This document shows positions 33,506-42,283 of a stretch of DNA of 64,000 bases, in pieces. Position 1 is the first letter of the stretch. The number at the start of each line of letters is the position of its first letter. The notes under the pieces were generated by a model. That model worked only from the letters and a program-made list of their open reading frames with translations. It searched no databases and had not been told where the DNA came from. The translations under genes were made by a program, and so were the position numbers. Origin of the DNA: Sporomusaceae bacterium (GTDB taxonomy: Bacteria; Bacillota; Negativicutes; Sporomusales; UBA7701); contig JAVKTQ010000001.1 of NCBI GenBank assembly GCA_031460455.1, positions 434,001-498,000 of the forward strand. Reading direction: 5' to 3'.

Positions 33506-35917
33506 CTACATTACATTAACCGGGTCCACATCCACAGAAATATCATTTCGCTTCTCAAATCCCAATTCCCTGAGCGCCGCCTGCACCGCCGGCCTATCGG
33601 TGGTCTTAATCAATATATGCAGCCGGTATATGTCGTTGATCCTCGCCACCGGCGCCGCGAACGGCCCCACCACCGACGCCCCGCCCGACAGGCGGGCGCG
33701 CAGGGCCGCCGCCGCCTCCTCGGCCTGCCGGCGGGCCTTTACCTCGTCCTCGCCCTGCACGGTCAGTTTGACGAGCGCCGAAAACGGCGGATAACCCAGC
33801 TCGCGCCGGTAGCCGATCTCTTCCTCGTAAAAAGCCGCGTAATCGTGGCGGGCGCCAGCCTGGACCGCGTAATGCTCCGGGCTGTAAGTCTGCACCACCA
33901 CCCGCCCGGAGGCATCGCCGCGGCCGGCTCGCCCGGCCGCCTGCGTCAGGAGCATGAACGTCCGCTCGGCGGCGCGAAAATCGGGAAGATACAGCGACGT
34001 ATCCGCCGAAATCACCCCCACCGCCGTCACCTGCTTGATATCGTGGCCCTTGGCCACCATCTGCGTGCCGAGGAGGATATCGTACCGACCGGCCGCGAAC
34101 GCCGACAAGATGCGGTCATGGGCCATCTTGCCGCCGGTTGTGTCCTGATCCATCCGCACAACCCTGGCATTGGGCAGCAGCGCGGCCAGCTCCTCCTCCA
34201 CCTTCTGGGTGCCTGTGCCGAAATAGCGGATATAGCGGCTGCCGCAAGCCGGGCACACATCGGGCGTCGGCTGGCAGGCCTGGCAGTAATGGCAGCGCAG
34301 CACATTACCGCTCGCATGGTACACCAGCGACACCGCGCAGCGGCCGCAGCGCATCACCTCGCCGCAATCGCGGCACAGGACGAACGTCGCGTAACCGCGC
34401 CGGTTGAGGAACAGGATCGCCTGCTCGCCCCTGTCCACCGTCTCCGTCAGCAGCTCCCGGAGCGGCGCCGAAATCACGCTCCGCCGCCCGGCCTGGAGTT
34501 CTTCGCGCATATCCACCACCTGTACCGCGGGCAGCGGCGAACAATCCACCCGCGACGGCATAGCCAGCAGGCGGTGCCGGCCGGCGCAGGCGTCGTAGTA
34601 AGTCTCCACCGCCGGTGTCGCGCTGCCCAGCACCACCGCAGCCCCGGCCAGCTCAGCCCGTTTCAGGGCCACCTCCCTGGTGTGGTAGCGGGGCGACTCC
34701 TCCTGCTTATACGTGAACTCCTGCTCCTCGTCGATAACGAACAGGCCAGGGTCGGGCACCGGCGCGAACACCGCCGAGCGGGCGCCGATCACGATCCCCG
34801 CCGCTCCGCCGCGCAGCCGCTGCCAGGCGTCGTAACGCTCGCCCACCGACAGCTTGCTGTGCGCCACCACCACATCGTCGCCGAACCGCGCCTTAAACCG
34901 CGTCACGATCTGGCCGGTAAGCGCGATCTCCGGCACCAGCACCACCACCTGCCGGCCGGCCTCGCGGGCCGCCGCCGCAGCCTCGATATAAACCTGCGTC
35001 TTGCCGCTACCGGTCACGCCGTGCAGGAGAAACGACTCGTACCGTTTCGCCCGGACGGCCGGGATGATCGCCGCCAGCACCGCCCGCTGCTCGTCTGTCG
35101 GCGCAGGAATGCTCGCCGTAGCCGCTGGGCCTGCGTAGCTGTCGCGCACCACCGTCTCCCGCTCAGCCGCCACAAGCCCTGCGGCCTCCAGGCTCCTGAC
35201 CGTGGTCGCGCCCACCTTCAGTCGCTTGAGCTCCTCCGCGCCCAGCCGGCCGACCGCCAGCAGAGCCGCCAGCAGACGCCCCTGCGCCTGCCGGCCCTTG
35301 AGCTTCGCCATATACTCCGCGGCTTCGGCCTCATCGACCGCCAGCCGCCAATAAATTTTATACTGCGTGCGGGCCGTGCGGCGGGCCGTCGCCTCCGCGG
35401 CCACCAGCCCCTGGCGCGCCAGCAGGCGCAGGGCGGCAGCAGCGCCGCCGCCGAATTCGCCCGTCAGCTGCGTCAACGTCCTCGGCCCGGCGCATACCGC
35501 AGCATATACCCGCTCGGCCAGCGGCGGCTTCCCGGCCAGGCTATCGCCGACCGGCGCCCCTGTCGGGCGGTAAACGGTCGCACTCTTAATCCCCGCCTTG
35601 CCGGGCACGAACAGCCGCATCGCCTCGGCGGTCGTGCTCAGGTAATACTCGCTCACCCACGCCGCCACCGCCAGCATATGCTCCGTAAACCACGGCCCGT
35701 CGTCGATCGCGCCCAGGATGGGTTTCAGCTCGACTGCGTCCGCCGCCCCGTCCTCACTCACGCCGGCTACAAACCCCTCCACCTTGCGGCCGCCGAACGG
35801 CACCAGCACCCGCCACCCCGGCCCGACATGGTCGAACTCGCCGGGGACGAGATATGTGAACGAATGAGTCAGCCGGCGGGCCGGCAAATTGACGAACACT
35901 TCCGCGATCCGTGCCAT
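33506..35917 (-). CDS. priA: Primosomal protein N' (replication restart helicase PriA)
   Basis: An 803-residue helicase that reloads the replisome at stalled forks. The N-terminal DNA-binding domain (ARIAEVFVNLPARRLTHSFT) is followed by Walker A (GVTGSGKTQVY), motif II (FVIDEEQEF, where the usual DEEH is DEEQ) and SATPAVETYY. The zinc-binding cysteine block CRDCGEVMRCGRC...CHYCQACQPTPDVCPACG is complete. The C-terminal helicase motifs include GTQMVAKGHD and TQAAGRAGRGDASG. The start is ATG 35917, with CGGGGGTAAG upstream. Confidence 0.97.
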   Translation of the reverse strand: MARIAEVFVNLPARRLTHSFTYLVPGEFDHVGPGWRVLVPFGGRKVEGFVAGVSEDGAADAVELKPILGAIDDGPWFTEHMLAVAAWVSEYYLSTTAEAMRLFVPGKAGIKSATVYRPTGAPVGDSLAGKPPLAERVYAAVCAGPRTLTQLTGEFGGGAAAALRLLARQGLVAAEATARRTARTQYKIYWRLAVDEAEAAEYMAKLKGRQAQGRLLAALLAVGRLGAEELKRLKVGATTVRSLEAAGLVAAERETVVRDSYAGPAATASIPAPTDEQRAVLAAIIPAVRAKRYESFLLHGVTGSGKTQVYIEAAAAAREAGRQVVVLVPEIALTGQIVTRFKARFGDDVVVAHSKLSVGERYDAWQRLRGGAAGIVIGARSAVFAPVPDPGLFVIDEEQEFTYKQEESPRYHTREVALKRAELAGAAVVLGSATPAVETYYDACAGRHRLLAMPSRVDCSPLPAVQVVDMREELQAGRRSVISAPLRELLTETVDRGEQAILFLNRRGYATFVLCRDCGEVMRCGRCAVSLVYHASGNVLRCHYCQACQPTPDVCPACGSRYIRYFGTGTQKVEEELAALLPNARVVRMDQDTTGGKMAHDRILSAFAAGRYDILLGTQMVAKGHDIKQVTAVGVISADTSLYLPDFRAAERTFMLLTQAAGRAGRGDASGRVVVQTYSPEHYAVQAGARHDYAAFYEEEIGYRRELGYPPFSALVKLTVQGEDEVKARRQAEEAAAALRARLSGGASVVGPFAAPVARINDIYRLHILIKTTDRPAVQAALRELGFEKRNDISVDVDPVNVM

Positions 35918-35942
35918 ACTTACCCCCGTAACGGTCAAGCCG

Positions 35943-35975
35943 TAAAAGAAGAGGGACATGTCCCTGTCCCTCTCA
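35943..35975 (-). terminator. Terminator-like hairpin upstream of priA
   Basis: On the minus strand GAGGGACA pairs with TGTCCCTC, followed by TTCTTTTA. It would end transcription of copZ and the small open frame below before priA, although priA starts 26 bp later. Confidence 0.55.
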
Positions 35976-36016
35976 ATTTTCTAGCCAATATTACGTTTAT
36001 TTCGCTTTTTTGTCCG

Positions 36017-36139
36017 TCAATACCTGCTGTTATCATCCTCTTCGGTAAAATCCGGACTCTCCCATTCCCTGTCCGGCGCCGGCTGCCGGCTGAACCGTCG
36101 GGCCGGGCGTCTGCCCAGCGGCGCAAAACGCAGTCCCAT
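36017..36139 (-). CDS. Possible 40-residue protein (unconfirmed)
   Basis: An open frame starting at ATG 36139, 4 bp after the copZ stop, encoding a strongly basic first half (MGLRFAPLGRRPARRFSRQP) and an acidic end (PDFTEEDDNSRY). The binding site is weak (AGGGTTAGGG). It is the only plausible gene in 35976-36143. It could equally be non-coding trailer of copZ. Confidence 0.3.
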   Translation of the reverse strand: MGLRFAPLGRRPARRFSRQPAPDREWESPDFTEEDDNSRY

Positions 36140-36143
36140 AGCC

Positions 36144-36371
36144 CTAACCCTGGATGGAGTAGCCCAGAGACTGCAGCGTTTCCTCGATATACCCGCCGGG
36201 GATGACGTCCGGGTCGTAAGCCACCTTTACCTGCTTCGCGCCCAGATCGACATCCACCCCGGCCACGCCGCCCAAATGGGAAAGAGTATGCTCGATGCGG
36301 TCGCGGCAATGCTCGCCCTTGAGGCCGCCGACCCGGTAAACGGCTGTTTTCGTGCCTGCTGCTGTTGCCAA
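36144..36371 (-). CDS. Heavy-metal-associated (CopZ-like) domain protein lacking the first metal cysteine
   Basis: A 75-residue HMA domain with ferredoxin-like fold, of chaperone length. The start is TTG 36371, with GTAGG five bases upstream. The family motif GMxCxxC reads GLKGEHC here: the second cysteine is kept and the first is glycine (a GGC codon). The rest is normal (GVAGVDVDLGAKQVKVAYDP, then IEETLQSLGYSI). A single thiol could still bind Cu(I) weakly or in a dimer, or the protein may have another role. No copA is adjacent; metK lies upstream and priA downstream. Confidence 0.8.
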   Translation of the reverse strand: MATAAGTKTAVYRVGGLKGEHCRDRIEHTLSHLGGVAGVDVDLGAKQVKVAYDPDVIPGGYIEETLQSLGYSIQG

Positions 36372-36445
36372 AATACCTACCCCCTGTCGATTGTTCTTTT
36401 GGCCGACAAAAATAGTATGCCCTCTCTCCGTCTCCGGATATGCGA

Positions 36446-36486
36446 ACGACCGCCTAGAAAGCCGGTCAGACTATCTAGGCGGTCGC
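36446..36486. repeat. 41-bp hairpin, possible miniature repeat derivative
   Basis: GACCGCCTAGAAAG and CTATCTAGGCGGTC form a near-perfect hairpin between metK and copZ. The CTAGAAAG end resembles the termini of the repeats at 28344 and 44872, so this may be a solo-end remnant. The flanking T tract needed for a terminator is missing. Confidence 0.5.
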
Positions 36487-36504
36487 TATGTTTCGTGAAT
36501 AAGC

Positions 36505-37698
36505 TTACTTCAGGCCGGCTTCCTTGCGGAGGATCTCCGCCTTATCCGTCCGCTCCCACGGCAGATCGATATCCGTACGGCCGAAATGGCCGTAGGCAGC
36601 CGTCTGGCGGAAGATGGGGCGCCGGAGGTCAAGCGTCTTGATGATGCCGGCGGGCCGAAGGTCGAAATGAGCGGCGATCAGCTTCGAAATCAGCGCCTCA
36701 TCCACCTTGGCGGTGCCGAAGGTTTCGACAAGCACCGACACCGGACGGGCGATGCCGATAGCGTACGCCAGCTGGATCTCGCACTTGTCGGCCAGCCCAG
36801 CGGCCACGACATTCTTGGCCACATAGCGGGCCGCGTAAGCGCCCGAGCGGTCGACCTTCGTGGGATCCTTGCCCGAGAAAGCGCCGCCGCCGTGGCGAGC
36901 CATGCCGCCGTAAGTATCGACGATGATCTTCCGCCCCGTCAGGCCGGCGTCGCCCTGCGGGCCGCCAACCACAAACCTGCCGGTCGGGTTGATATAGTAC
37001 TTGGTATTGGCGTCAAGGAACCCGGCCGGCACCACCGGCATAATGACATGCTCGATGATCTCCTTCTCGATATCCTTCTGCTCGACGTCCGGCCGGTGCT
37101 GGGTCGAAACGACGATCGTATCGATGCGGACAGGCTTGTCGCCCTCATATTCCACCGTCACCTGGGTCTTGCCGTCCGGACGCAGCCAGGGCAGCACGCG
37201 CGTCTTGCGCACCTCGCTCAGGCGGCGGGCCAGCTGATGAGCCAACGAAATCGGCATCGGCATCAGTTCGGGAGTCTCATTGGTCGCGTAACCGAACATC
37301 ATCCCCTGGTCGCCGGCGCCGATGGCCTCGATCATATCATCCTCGCCCTTCTTGGCTTCCAGGGCTTTGTCCACCCCGAGGGCGATATCGGCCGACTGCT
37401 CGTCGATCGAAGTCATAACGCCGCAGGTGTCGCCGTCGAAACCGTACTTGGCGCGGGTGTAGCCGATCTCCTTGACAGTAGTGCGGACGATCTTGGGAAT
37501 ATCCACATAGCAATTGGTCGTTATCTCGCCCACCACATGGACAATACCGGTCGTCACCAGCGTCTCGCAGGCCACGCGCGCCATCGGATCCTGGGCGATG
37601 ATCGCGTCCAAAACGCTGTCGGAAATTTGGTCGGCTATTTTGTCGGGGTGCCCTTCGGTAACCGACTCGGATGTGAACAATCTGCGCATCTTCTCCAA
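36505..37698 (-). CDS. metK: S-adenosylmethionine synthetase
   Basis: A 397-residue enzyme that makes SAM from methionine and [57 protein letters not shown] and the P-loop-like segment are intact. The start is taken as TTG 37698, where GGAGG has an eight-base spacer; ATG 37689 three codons later is an alternative with GGAG too close. The upstream leader carries a SAM-I riboswitch and terminator, so expression falls as SAM accumulates. The gene interrupts the usual coaBC-priA neighbourhood. Confidence 0.97.
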   Translation of the reverse strand: MEKMRRLFTSESVTEGHPDKIADQISDSVLDAIIAQDPMARVACETLVTTGIVHVVGEITTNCYVDIPKIVRTTVKEIGYTRAKYGFDGDTCGVMTSIDEQSADIALGVDKALEAKKGEDDMIEAIGAGDQGMMFGYATNETPELMPMPISLAHQLARRLSEVRKTRVLPWLRPDGKTQVTVEYEGDKPVRIDTIVVSTQHRPDVEQKDIEKEIIEHVIMPVVPAGFLDANTKYYINPTGRFVVGGPQGDAGLTGRKIIVDTYGGMARHGGGAFSGKDPTKVDRSGAYAARYVAKNVVAAGLADKCEIQLAYAIGIARPVSVLVETFGTAKVDEALISKLIAAHFDLRPAGIIKTLDLRRPIFRQTAAYGHFGRTDIDLPWERTDKAEILRKEAGLK

Positions 37699-37725
37699 AA
37701 AACTAACCTCCTCATATTCGGCAAT

Positions 37726-37748
37726 AAAAAAACCCTCCACGGGAGGGT
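37726..37748 (-). terminator. Terminator of the SAM riboswitch
   Basis: On the minus strand CCCTCC pairs with GGAGGG around CGT, followed by seven T residues. It sits between the SAM-I aptamer and metK. Confidence 0.9.
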
Positions 37749-37754
37749 AAACCA

Positions 37755-37860
37755 CTCTCCCATCTCGCGGGCATTATCCCGCCGGAATTGGCACCGTTCC
37801 CCCATAGGGGGTGGTTGCCGCGGTTTCATCGGGCCAGTCCCTCCACCATCTCTTGATGAG
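37755..37860 (-). promoter_or_regulatory. SAM-I riboswitch (S-box)
   Basis: The minus strand carries CTCATCAAGAGATGGTGGAG, GGACTGGCCCGATGAAACC, GGCAACC, then GGTGCCAATTCC and GAGATGGGAG, in the canonical order. P1 pairs CTCATC with GATGGGAG, imperfectly. It controls metK. Confidence 0.96.
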
Positions 37861-37888
37861 TATAACATATGTAGTTTTACCGTAAAAA

Positions 37889-37917
37889 ATTGTACCTGAA
37901 ACAGGCAAAAAAATCAA
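37889..37917 (-). promoter_or_regulatory. Sigma-A promoter of metK
   Basis: TTGATT (37917-37912), 17 bases, TACAAT (37894-37889) on the minus strand, about 28 bases before the S-box. It overlaps the coaBC stop codon. Confidence 0.75.
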
Positions 37918-39116
37918 TGCCTATTTGTCAATAAATCGCAAATTTTATCTAAAATTATCCCGGCAAGCTCCTCCTTGGCCATGCGGTCGTATTCCTCCAC
38001 CCGGCCGTCCGGATAAAGCAGCTTGACGATATTCGTATCGACGCCAAACCCCGCCCCCGGCAGCGTCACATCGTTCGCCACCATCAGGTCGAGATTCTTC
38101 CGCGTCAGCTTATCGCGGGCATGAGCGACCAGCTCTTCCGTCTCGGCCGCGAACCCCACCAGCACCTGTCCGCGCTTGCGGCGGCCCAGCTCGGCGAGAA
38201 TATCGGGATTCTTCGCCAGCGTCAGTGTCAGCTCGTCGTCCGTCTTCTTGAGCTTCTGCCCGGCAGGCGCCAGCATGCGGTAATCGGCCACTGCCGCCGC
38301 CTTCACCACCACATCGCAGTCATCGTACTCGGCCAACACAGCGGCCATCATCTCGGCCGCCGTCTCCACCCACGCCACCTTCACGCGCGGCGGCGGCGCA
38401 AGCTCGGTCGGGCCCGAAATCAGCACCACCTCGGCGCCGCGGGCCGCGGCCGCCCTGGCGATGGCGTACCCCATCTTGCCGCTCGAATGATTGCTGATAT
38501 ACCTCACAGGATCGATCGCCTCGCGCGTCGGGCCGGCGGTAACCAGCACTTTTACCCCCGCCAGATCGCCAACCGCGCCCAGCAGCGCGGTCACCTTGTC
38601 CACGATCGCCGCCGGCTCGGGCAGGCGTCCGGGGCCATCCACGCCGCACGCCAGCGGCCCCTCGTCAGGCGGGATAACATGATAGCCCAGCCCGGTGAGC
38701 CTGGCAATATTCGCCTGCACCAGCGGGTTCAGGTACATATTGCAGTTCATCGCCGGCGCCAGCACCACCGGCGCCTTCGTCGCCAGCAGCGTCGTCGTCA
38801 GCATATCGTCCGCGATACCAGCCGCCAGCTTGCCGATCACATTGGCGGTCGCCGGCGCGACCAAAAACAAATCGGCCCGCGTAGCGAGCGCGATATGCTC
38901 CACATTCCAGTTCTTCGGTTCATCCCACATCGAAGTCACAACAGGATTACCGCTGATCTCGCGAAAAGTGAGCGGCGTCACAAAATTAGCCGCCGCCCTT
39001 GTCATCACCACATAAACCGTCGCCCCGAGCTTGCGCAGCCGGCTGGCCACCTCCACCGCCTTATAGGCGGCGATGCCGCCGGACACGCCCAGGACGACGC
39101 ACTTTCCTGTCAGCAT
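37914..39116 (-). CDS. coaBC: Bifunctional phosphopantothenoylcysteine decarboxylase / phosphopantothenate-cysteine ligase
   Basis: A 400-residue fusion acting in coenzyme A synthesis. The CoaC half binds FMN (GVSGGIAAYKAVEVASRL, APAMNCNMYLNP). The CoaB half (from ~185) has VTAGPTREAIDPVRYISNHS and SGKMGYAIA, then VKAAAVADYR. The start is ATG 39116, with AGGTGAG seven bases upstream, 12 bp after the rpoZ stop; a GTG at 39128 is the alternative. The order rpoZ-coaBC is standard for Firmicutes. Confidence 0.97.
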   Translation of the reverse strand: MLTGKCVVLGVSGGIAAYKAVEVASRLRKLGATVYVVMTRAAANFVTPLTFREISGNPVVTSMWDEPKNWNVEHIALATRADLFLVAPATANVIGKLAAGIADDMLTTTLLATKAPVVLAPAMNCNMYLNPLVQANIARLTGLGYHVIPPDEGPLACGVDGPGRLPEPAAIVDKVTALLGAVGDLAGVKVLVTAGPTREAIDPVRYISNHSSGKMGYAIARAAAARGAEVVLISGPTELAPPPRVKVAWVETAAEMMAAVLAEYDDCDVVVKAAAVADYRMLAPAGQKLKKTDDELTLTLAKNPDILAELGRRKRGQVLVGFAAETEELVAHARDKLTRKNLDLMVANDVTLPGAGFGVDTNIVKLLYPDGRVEEYDRMAKEELAGIILDKICDLLTNRH

Positions 39117-39128
39117 AGCGACACTCAC

Positions 39129-39335
39129 CTACTTGATGCCCGACTTCGTCCTCTCGTACACGATCCTGCCCTGGGCAATCTCCTCCAGGGCCACCGTAAC
39201 AGGCTTGTTGGAGCGCGAATCCACCAGCGACTCCTCGCCGTTCATGATCTCCCGGGCCCGCTTGGCGGCAAACACCACCAGCGTATACTTACTGTCAACC
39301 TTATCGACAAGCGTATCCAAAGACGGATGAATCAT
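39129..39335 (-). CDS. rpoZ: RNA polymerase omega subunit
   Basis: A 68-residue omega subunit that helps assemble beta-prime. The start is ATG 39335, with AGGGGGG upstream. MIHPSLDTLVDKVDSKYTLV, then AAKRAREI and KPVTVALEEIAQGRI identify it. It follows gmk by 17 bp in the gmk-rpoZ-coaBC order. Confidence 0.96.
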   Translation of the reverse strand: MIHPSLDTLVDKVDSKYTLVVFAAKRAREIMNGEESLVDSRSNKPVTVALEEIAQGRIVYERTKSGIK

Positions 39336-39352
39336 AAAAGCCCCCCTCAACT

Positions 39353-39973
39353 CTAATCTATGCTGCCTCTGCTGCCGATAGCCTCAATCAAATCGCTGTT
39401 GCGTACCATGCGGCACTTCTCAGCGAGGATAATCGCGGCGATCTTGGCCGTCGCCGCCGCCACCTCGTCGTTCACCACCGCATAATCGTACTGACGGGCG
39501 AAACAAAGTTCATCCTGCACGCAGCCCAGCCGCTTGGCGATCACCGCCGGGCTGTCGGCGCCGCGCTTCACGATGCGGTCCTCCAGCTCCTTAAGCGACG
39601 GGGGAACAATGAAAACGAACACCCCTTCGGGAAACTTCCTCTTGATCTGCATCGCACCCTGGGTATCGATCTCCAGAACGACGTCGTGGCCGCTCCGCAG
39701 CGTATCCGCCACCCAGCGGCGGGGTGTGCCGTAACAGTTGCCGTAAACCTCGGCCCACTCCAGCAGCTCATCCTGCTCGACCATCGTACGGAACTCATCG
39801 GGAGCGATAAACCAGTAATTCACCCCGTTGACCTCACCGGGACGGGCCGGGCGGGTCGTCGCCGAAATCGAATAATGCAGATTGCTATTCTGGGCAAGCA
39901 ACTCTTTGCAAATTGTGCCCTTGCCGGTTCCGGACGGACCGGACAGGACGATCAGAATACCGTGCCGCGCCAT
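39353..39973 (-). CDS. gmk: Guanylate kinase
   Basis: A 206-residue enzyme that phosphorylates GMP to GDP. P-loop GPSGTGKGT, then YSISATTRPARPGEVNGVNY with the GMP-binding residues and FVFIVPPSLKELEDRI. The start is ATG 39973. It lies 24 bp after remA in the yicC-remA-gmk-rpoZ operon. Confidence 0.97.
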   Translation of the reverse strand: MARHGILIVLSGPSGTGKGTICKELLAQNSNLHYSISATTRPARPGEVNGVNYWFIAPDEFRTMVEQDELLEWAEVYGNCYGTPRRWVADTLRSGHDVVLEIDTQGAMQIKRKFPEGVFVFIVPPSLKELEDRIVKRGADSPAVIAKRLGCVQDELCFARQYDYAVVNDEVAAATAKIAAIILAEKCRMVRNSDLIEAIGSRGSID

Positions 39974-39997
39974 AGAAAAGTTACTCCCTTCGGCCCT

Positions 39998-40264
39998 CTA
40001 CTCAGCGGCGTCGTCGCTGGATTCCTTGCTCACCAGGCGATGGGCCACCGTCTCGGGTTGGACCGCCGACAGCACCACATGATCGCTGTCGGAAATGATA
40101 ACCGCGCGGGTGCGGCGGCCGTACGTCGCGTCGATCAGCATCCCGCGGTCGCGGGCCTCCTGGATGATGCGCTTGATGGGAGCCGATTCGGGACTGACGA
40201 TAGCGACGATACGGTTGGCTGAGACAATATTACCGAAGCCGATGTTGATTAGCTTGATATCCAT
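39998..40264 (-). CDS. remA: RemA-like extracellular matrix regulator (DUF370)
   Basis: An 88-residue DNA-binding regulator that in Bacillus activates matrix and osmoprotection genes. [40 protein letters not shown] and [18 protein letters not shown] are conserved, with the basic GRRTRA loop. The start is ATG 40264. The position between yicC and gmk is the usual one. A short extension beyond QPETVAHRL is unconserved and acidic. Confidence 0.95.
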   Translation of the reverse strand: MDIKLINIGFGNIVSANRIVAIVSPESAPIKRIIQEARDRGMLIDATYGRRTRAVIISDSDHVVLSAVQPETVAHRLVSKESSDDAAE

Positions 40265-40332
40265 ACCCTTGAATTCCTCCCAGTCGTTTATATAAGCCTC
40301 TATTGGCCGAAATCGCGGCGATTTCCTCTATA

Positions 40333-41217
40333 TTACTCTATGTTCTGGATTTGCTCTCTGACCTTCTCGATTTCACTTTTAATTTCGACCACCACATTAG
40401 CCACCGTAAAGTCGTTGGCCTTCGATGCGATCGTATTCGTCTCCCGGTTCATCTCCTGGACGATGAAATCCAGCTTGCGGCCGACAGCCTCGCCGGAAGA
40501 GAGCGTCTCCTTGAACTGGCGCAGATGGCTCCGCAGCCTTACCAGCTCCTCGGCGATGCTGATCCGGTCGCCGAACAGGGCCGCCTCCTGCAGCAGCCGA
40601 GTCTCGTCGGGCTCAGCCCCCACAGCCGCCAGCACCTCGCGCATCCTGGTCAGCAGCTTCTCGCGATACTCGGCAAGCACCTGGGGCGCCCGCGCCTCCA
40701 CGACGTCGACATTGGCGGCGATAGCGTCGATGCGGGCTGCCATATCCTGTTCGATATTCGCTCCCTCCGCCAGGCGCATCGCCATCAGATTCTGCACAGC
40801 CGCCTCAACGGCAGTCTGCAGCTTGGCCCACAGCCCCTCGACATCGGTCGAAACCTCTTCCACCCGCAGCACGTCCGGATAGCGGGAAATCTGATTGGCG
40901 CTCTCCCCCGCCGGCGCGCCGAGCAGCTCGCCCAGCTCTTTCAATGCTTTATGGTAAGCGATTGCCAATTCTTTGTCAACCCTTACCCCCCGATTCTTTT
41001 CGCCGTACTCGTCCACAGTCACGAAAACATCGATGCGGCCCCTCTGCAGCGTCGCGGCCACCGTCTTGCGGATCTTGTCCTCCAGCGAGCCGAGATTCTT
41101 CGGCATGCGGATCACGATCTCGTTATAGCGGTGATTAACCGCCTTTACCTCGACAACCAAGCGGTGTTCGGCGTCCATAAACTCGCCCCGGCCGAACCCC
41201 GTCATACTCTTCAGCAC
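40333..41217 (-). CDS. YicC/YloC family endoribonuclease
   Basis: A 294-residue protein of the YicC family, shown elsewhere to cleave RNA. KSMTGFGRGEF, VEVKAVNHRYNEIVIRMPK and the C-terminal EMNRETNTIASKANDFTVAN with VEIKSEIEKVREQIQNIE are highly conserved. The start is taken as GTG 41217 to match the usual MxKSMTGFGR beginning; ATG 41229 is in frame but abuts the AAAGG site. First gene of the yicC-remA-gmk-rpoZ-coaBC operon. Confidence 0.94.
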   Translation of the reverse strand: MLKSMTGFGRGEFMDAEHRLVVEVKAVNHRYNEIVIRMPKNLGSLEDKIRKTVAATLQRGRIDVFVTVDEYGEKNRGVRVDKELAIAYHKALKELGELLGAPAGESANQISRYPDVLRVEEVSTDVEGLWAKLQTAVEAAVQNLMAMRLAEGANIEQDMAARIDAIAANVDVVEARAPQVLAEYREKLLTRMREVLAAVGAEPDETRLLQEAALFGDRISIAEELVRLRSHLRQFKETLSSGEAVGRKLDFIVQEMNRETNTIASKANDFTVANVVVEIKSEIEKVREQIQNIE

Positions 41218-41324
41218 CCGATGCACCATCCTTTAGAATCTATTATCTGCGATAACCGGCCATTTAATCAGCCGCGCCGCTGCGCCTGGCACCCTCATGT
41301 CCAGGTTCGCAGCCCCCATATTGT

Positions 41325-41352
41325 ATCCTATACACGGCGAAAAAATCGTCAA
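41325..41352 (-). promoter_or_regulatory. Probable promoter of the yicC operon
   Basis: TTGACG (41352-41347), 16 bases, TAGGAT (41330-41325) on the minus strand. A TACAAT just downstream gives an alternative -10 with too long a spacer. The transcript would begin about 100 bases before yicC. Confidence 0.6.
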
Positions 41353-41414
41353 AACCCGATTTTTTCAACTTTACTTCTCCCTAGCTATCTGTAAATCCTT
41401 TTTTCGCGCATAAA

Positions 41415-41440
41415 TAAAAAAGGGGCGTCCTAAGCCCCCG
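41415..41440 (-). terminator. Intrinsic terminator of the secreted-protein gene
   Basis: On the minus strand GGGGC pairs with GCCCC around TTAGGAC, followed by six T residues and a further T-rich stretch. It lies 18 bp beyond the stop codon at 41458. Confidence 0.75.
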
Positions 41441-41457
41441 CAAAAAACCCTCCCCCT

Positions 41458-42042
41458 CTACCGATAACCGGCAAACGGGATCATGAAAACCCTCTGACGG
41501 CCGTCGGCGGCCGATACTGTCAGCCTCGCCGCCTTATCAGTCGCCACACCGCGGCTGGCAAAATAAAAATACACCTGCGCCTGGTAACCCCCCGCCGCCT
41601 CGGTCGCCGCCGCCTGAGCGCGCACCATCTTCGGCCGCAGCGACTTCCTGCCCTGGCGGAGATTCGCGGACACATTGCCGGCAAAATCGGCCCGCAAGCC
41701 GGACAGCGTAACCCCGAAAATAACATAGCCGTTATAATCGGTCAGCACCTTCCCGGCGTCGGCCGCCGTCACCGCATCCCCTGCCGCCGTCCGGTCGCGG
41801 GCATCGGCGGCCAGCAGCAAGAACGGCGTATAAAGGCAGGCCCGTTCAGCCGTATCGTCCAATCTGTCCGCCTTCTCCTCGTACGCCGTCCAAGGCTGCA
41901 AAAACAGCGTCAACGGCATATCCGCCTTACTCCGGCCGTAATCCTGGGCGGCTGCGATCGTTGCCTCGTTCACCGGCGCCACAGCCAGCACCGGGCCGGT
42001 CAGCAGCAGCATAATCGCGAACCACAGGGCGACAACTCTCAC
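41458..42042 (-). CDS. Secreted protein of unknown function
   Basis: A 194-residue exported protein. The start is GTG 42042, with GGGAGGTG eight bases upstream. Residues 1-22 form a signal peptide (MRVVALWFAIMLLLTGPVLA). The mature part begins APVNEATIAAAQDYGR and has the features LFLQPWTAYEEKADRLD, ACLYTPFLLLAADARD, YVIFGVTLSGLRADF and a C-terminal segment rich in beta residues (YFYFASRGVATDKAARL, VFMIPFAGYR). I do not recognise the family. It is monocistronic, between the yicC operon and the divergent HD-GYP gene; 42043-42220 contains only AT-rich spacer. Confidence 0.7.
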   Translation of the reverse strand: MRVVALWFAIMLLLTGPVLAVAPVNEATIAAAQDYGRSKADMPLTLFLQPWTAYEEKADRLDDTAERACLYTPFLLLAADARDRTAAGDAVTAADAGKVLTDYNGYVIFGVTLSGLRADFAGNVSANLRQGRKSLRPKMVRAQAAATEAAGGYQAQVYFYFASRGVATDKAARLTVSAADGRQRVFMIPFAGYR

Positions 42043-42220
42043 GACAGGCACCTCCCATCACTTCTCGGCTAATATATATGCCTCCCGCGCGATAATTTTT
42101 CCCATTTTCTCCGGACAGCCTGATTTGATTCCCTCTCCCGCTCAGACAACGGCAATCGATATAACACATTTTTATTGCCACATAACTACCGTTAATATCA
42201 TTATTTTCACTGAAAATTCA

Positions 42221-42249
42221 TTGTCGGATAATGTAAATTTTGGTACGAT
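42221..42249 (+). promoter_or_regulatory. Sigma-A promoter of the HD-GYP gene
   Basis: TTGTCG (42221-42226), 17 bases, TACGAT (42244-42249), 35 bases before the start codon. Confidence 0.65.
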
Positions 42250-42283
42250 AAAAAGAAAGCCGGATCCATGAAGGGAGGCTGCC

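Noticed and set aside
33359-36205. Long plus-strand open frame (over 900 codons) opposite priA
   Set aside because: It is the antisense of a clear priA gene; high GC lengthens antisense frames. The translation is low-complexity (R, P, H-rich) with no domain.
36300-36330. Missing cysteine in the CopZ-like protein as a recoded TGA
   Set aside because: The codon is GGC (glycine), so this is a substitution and not a selenocysteine site.
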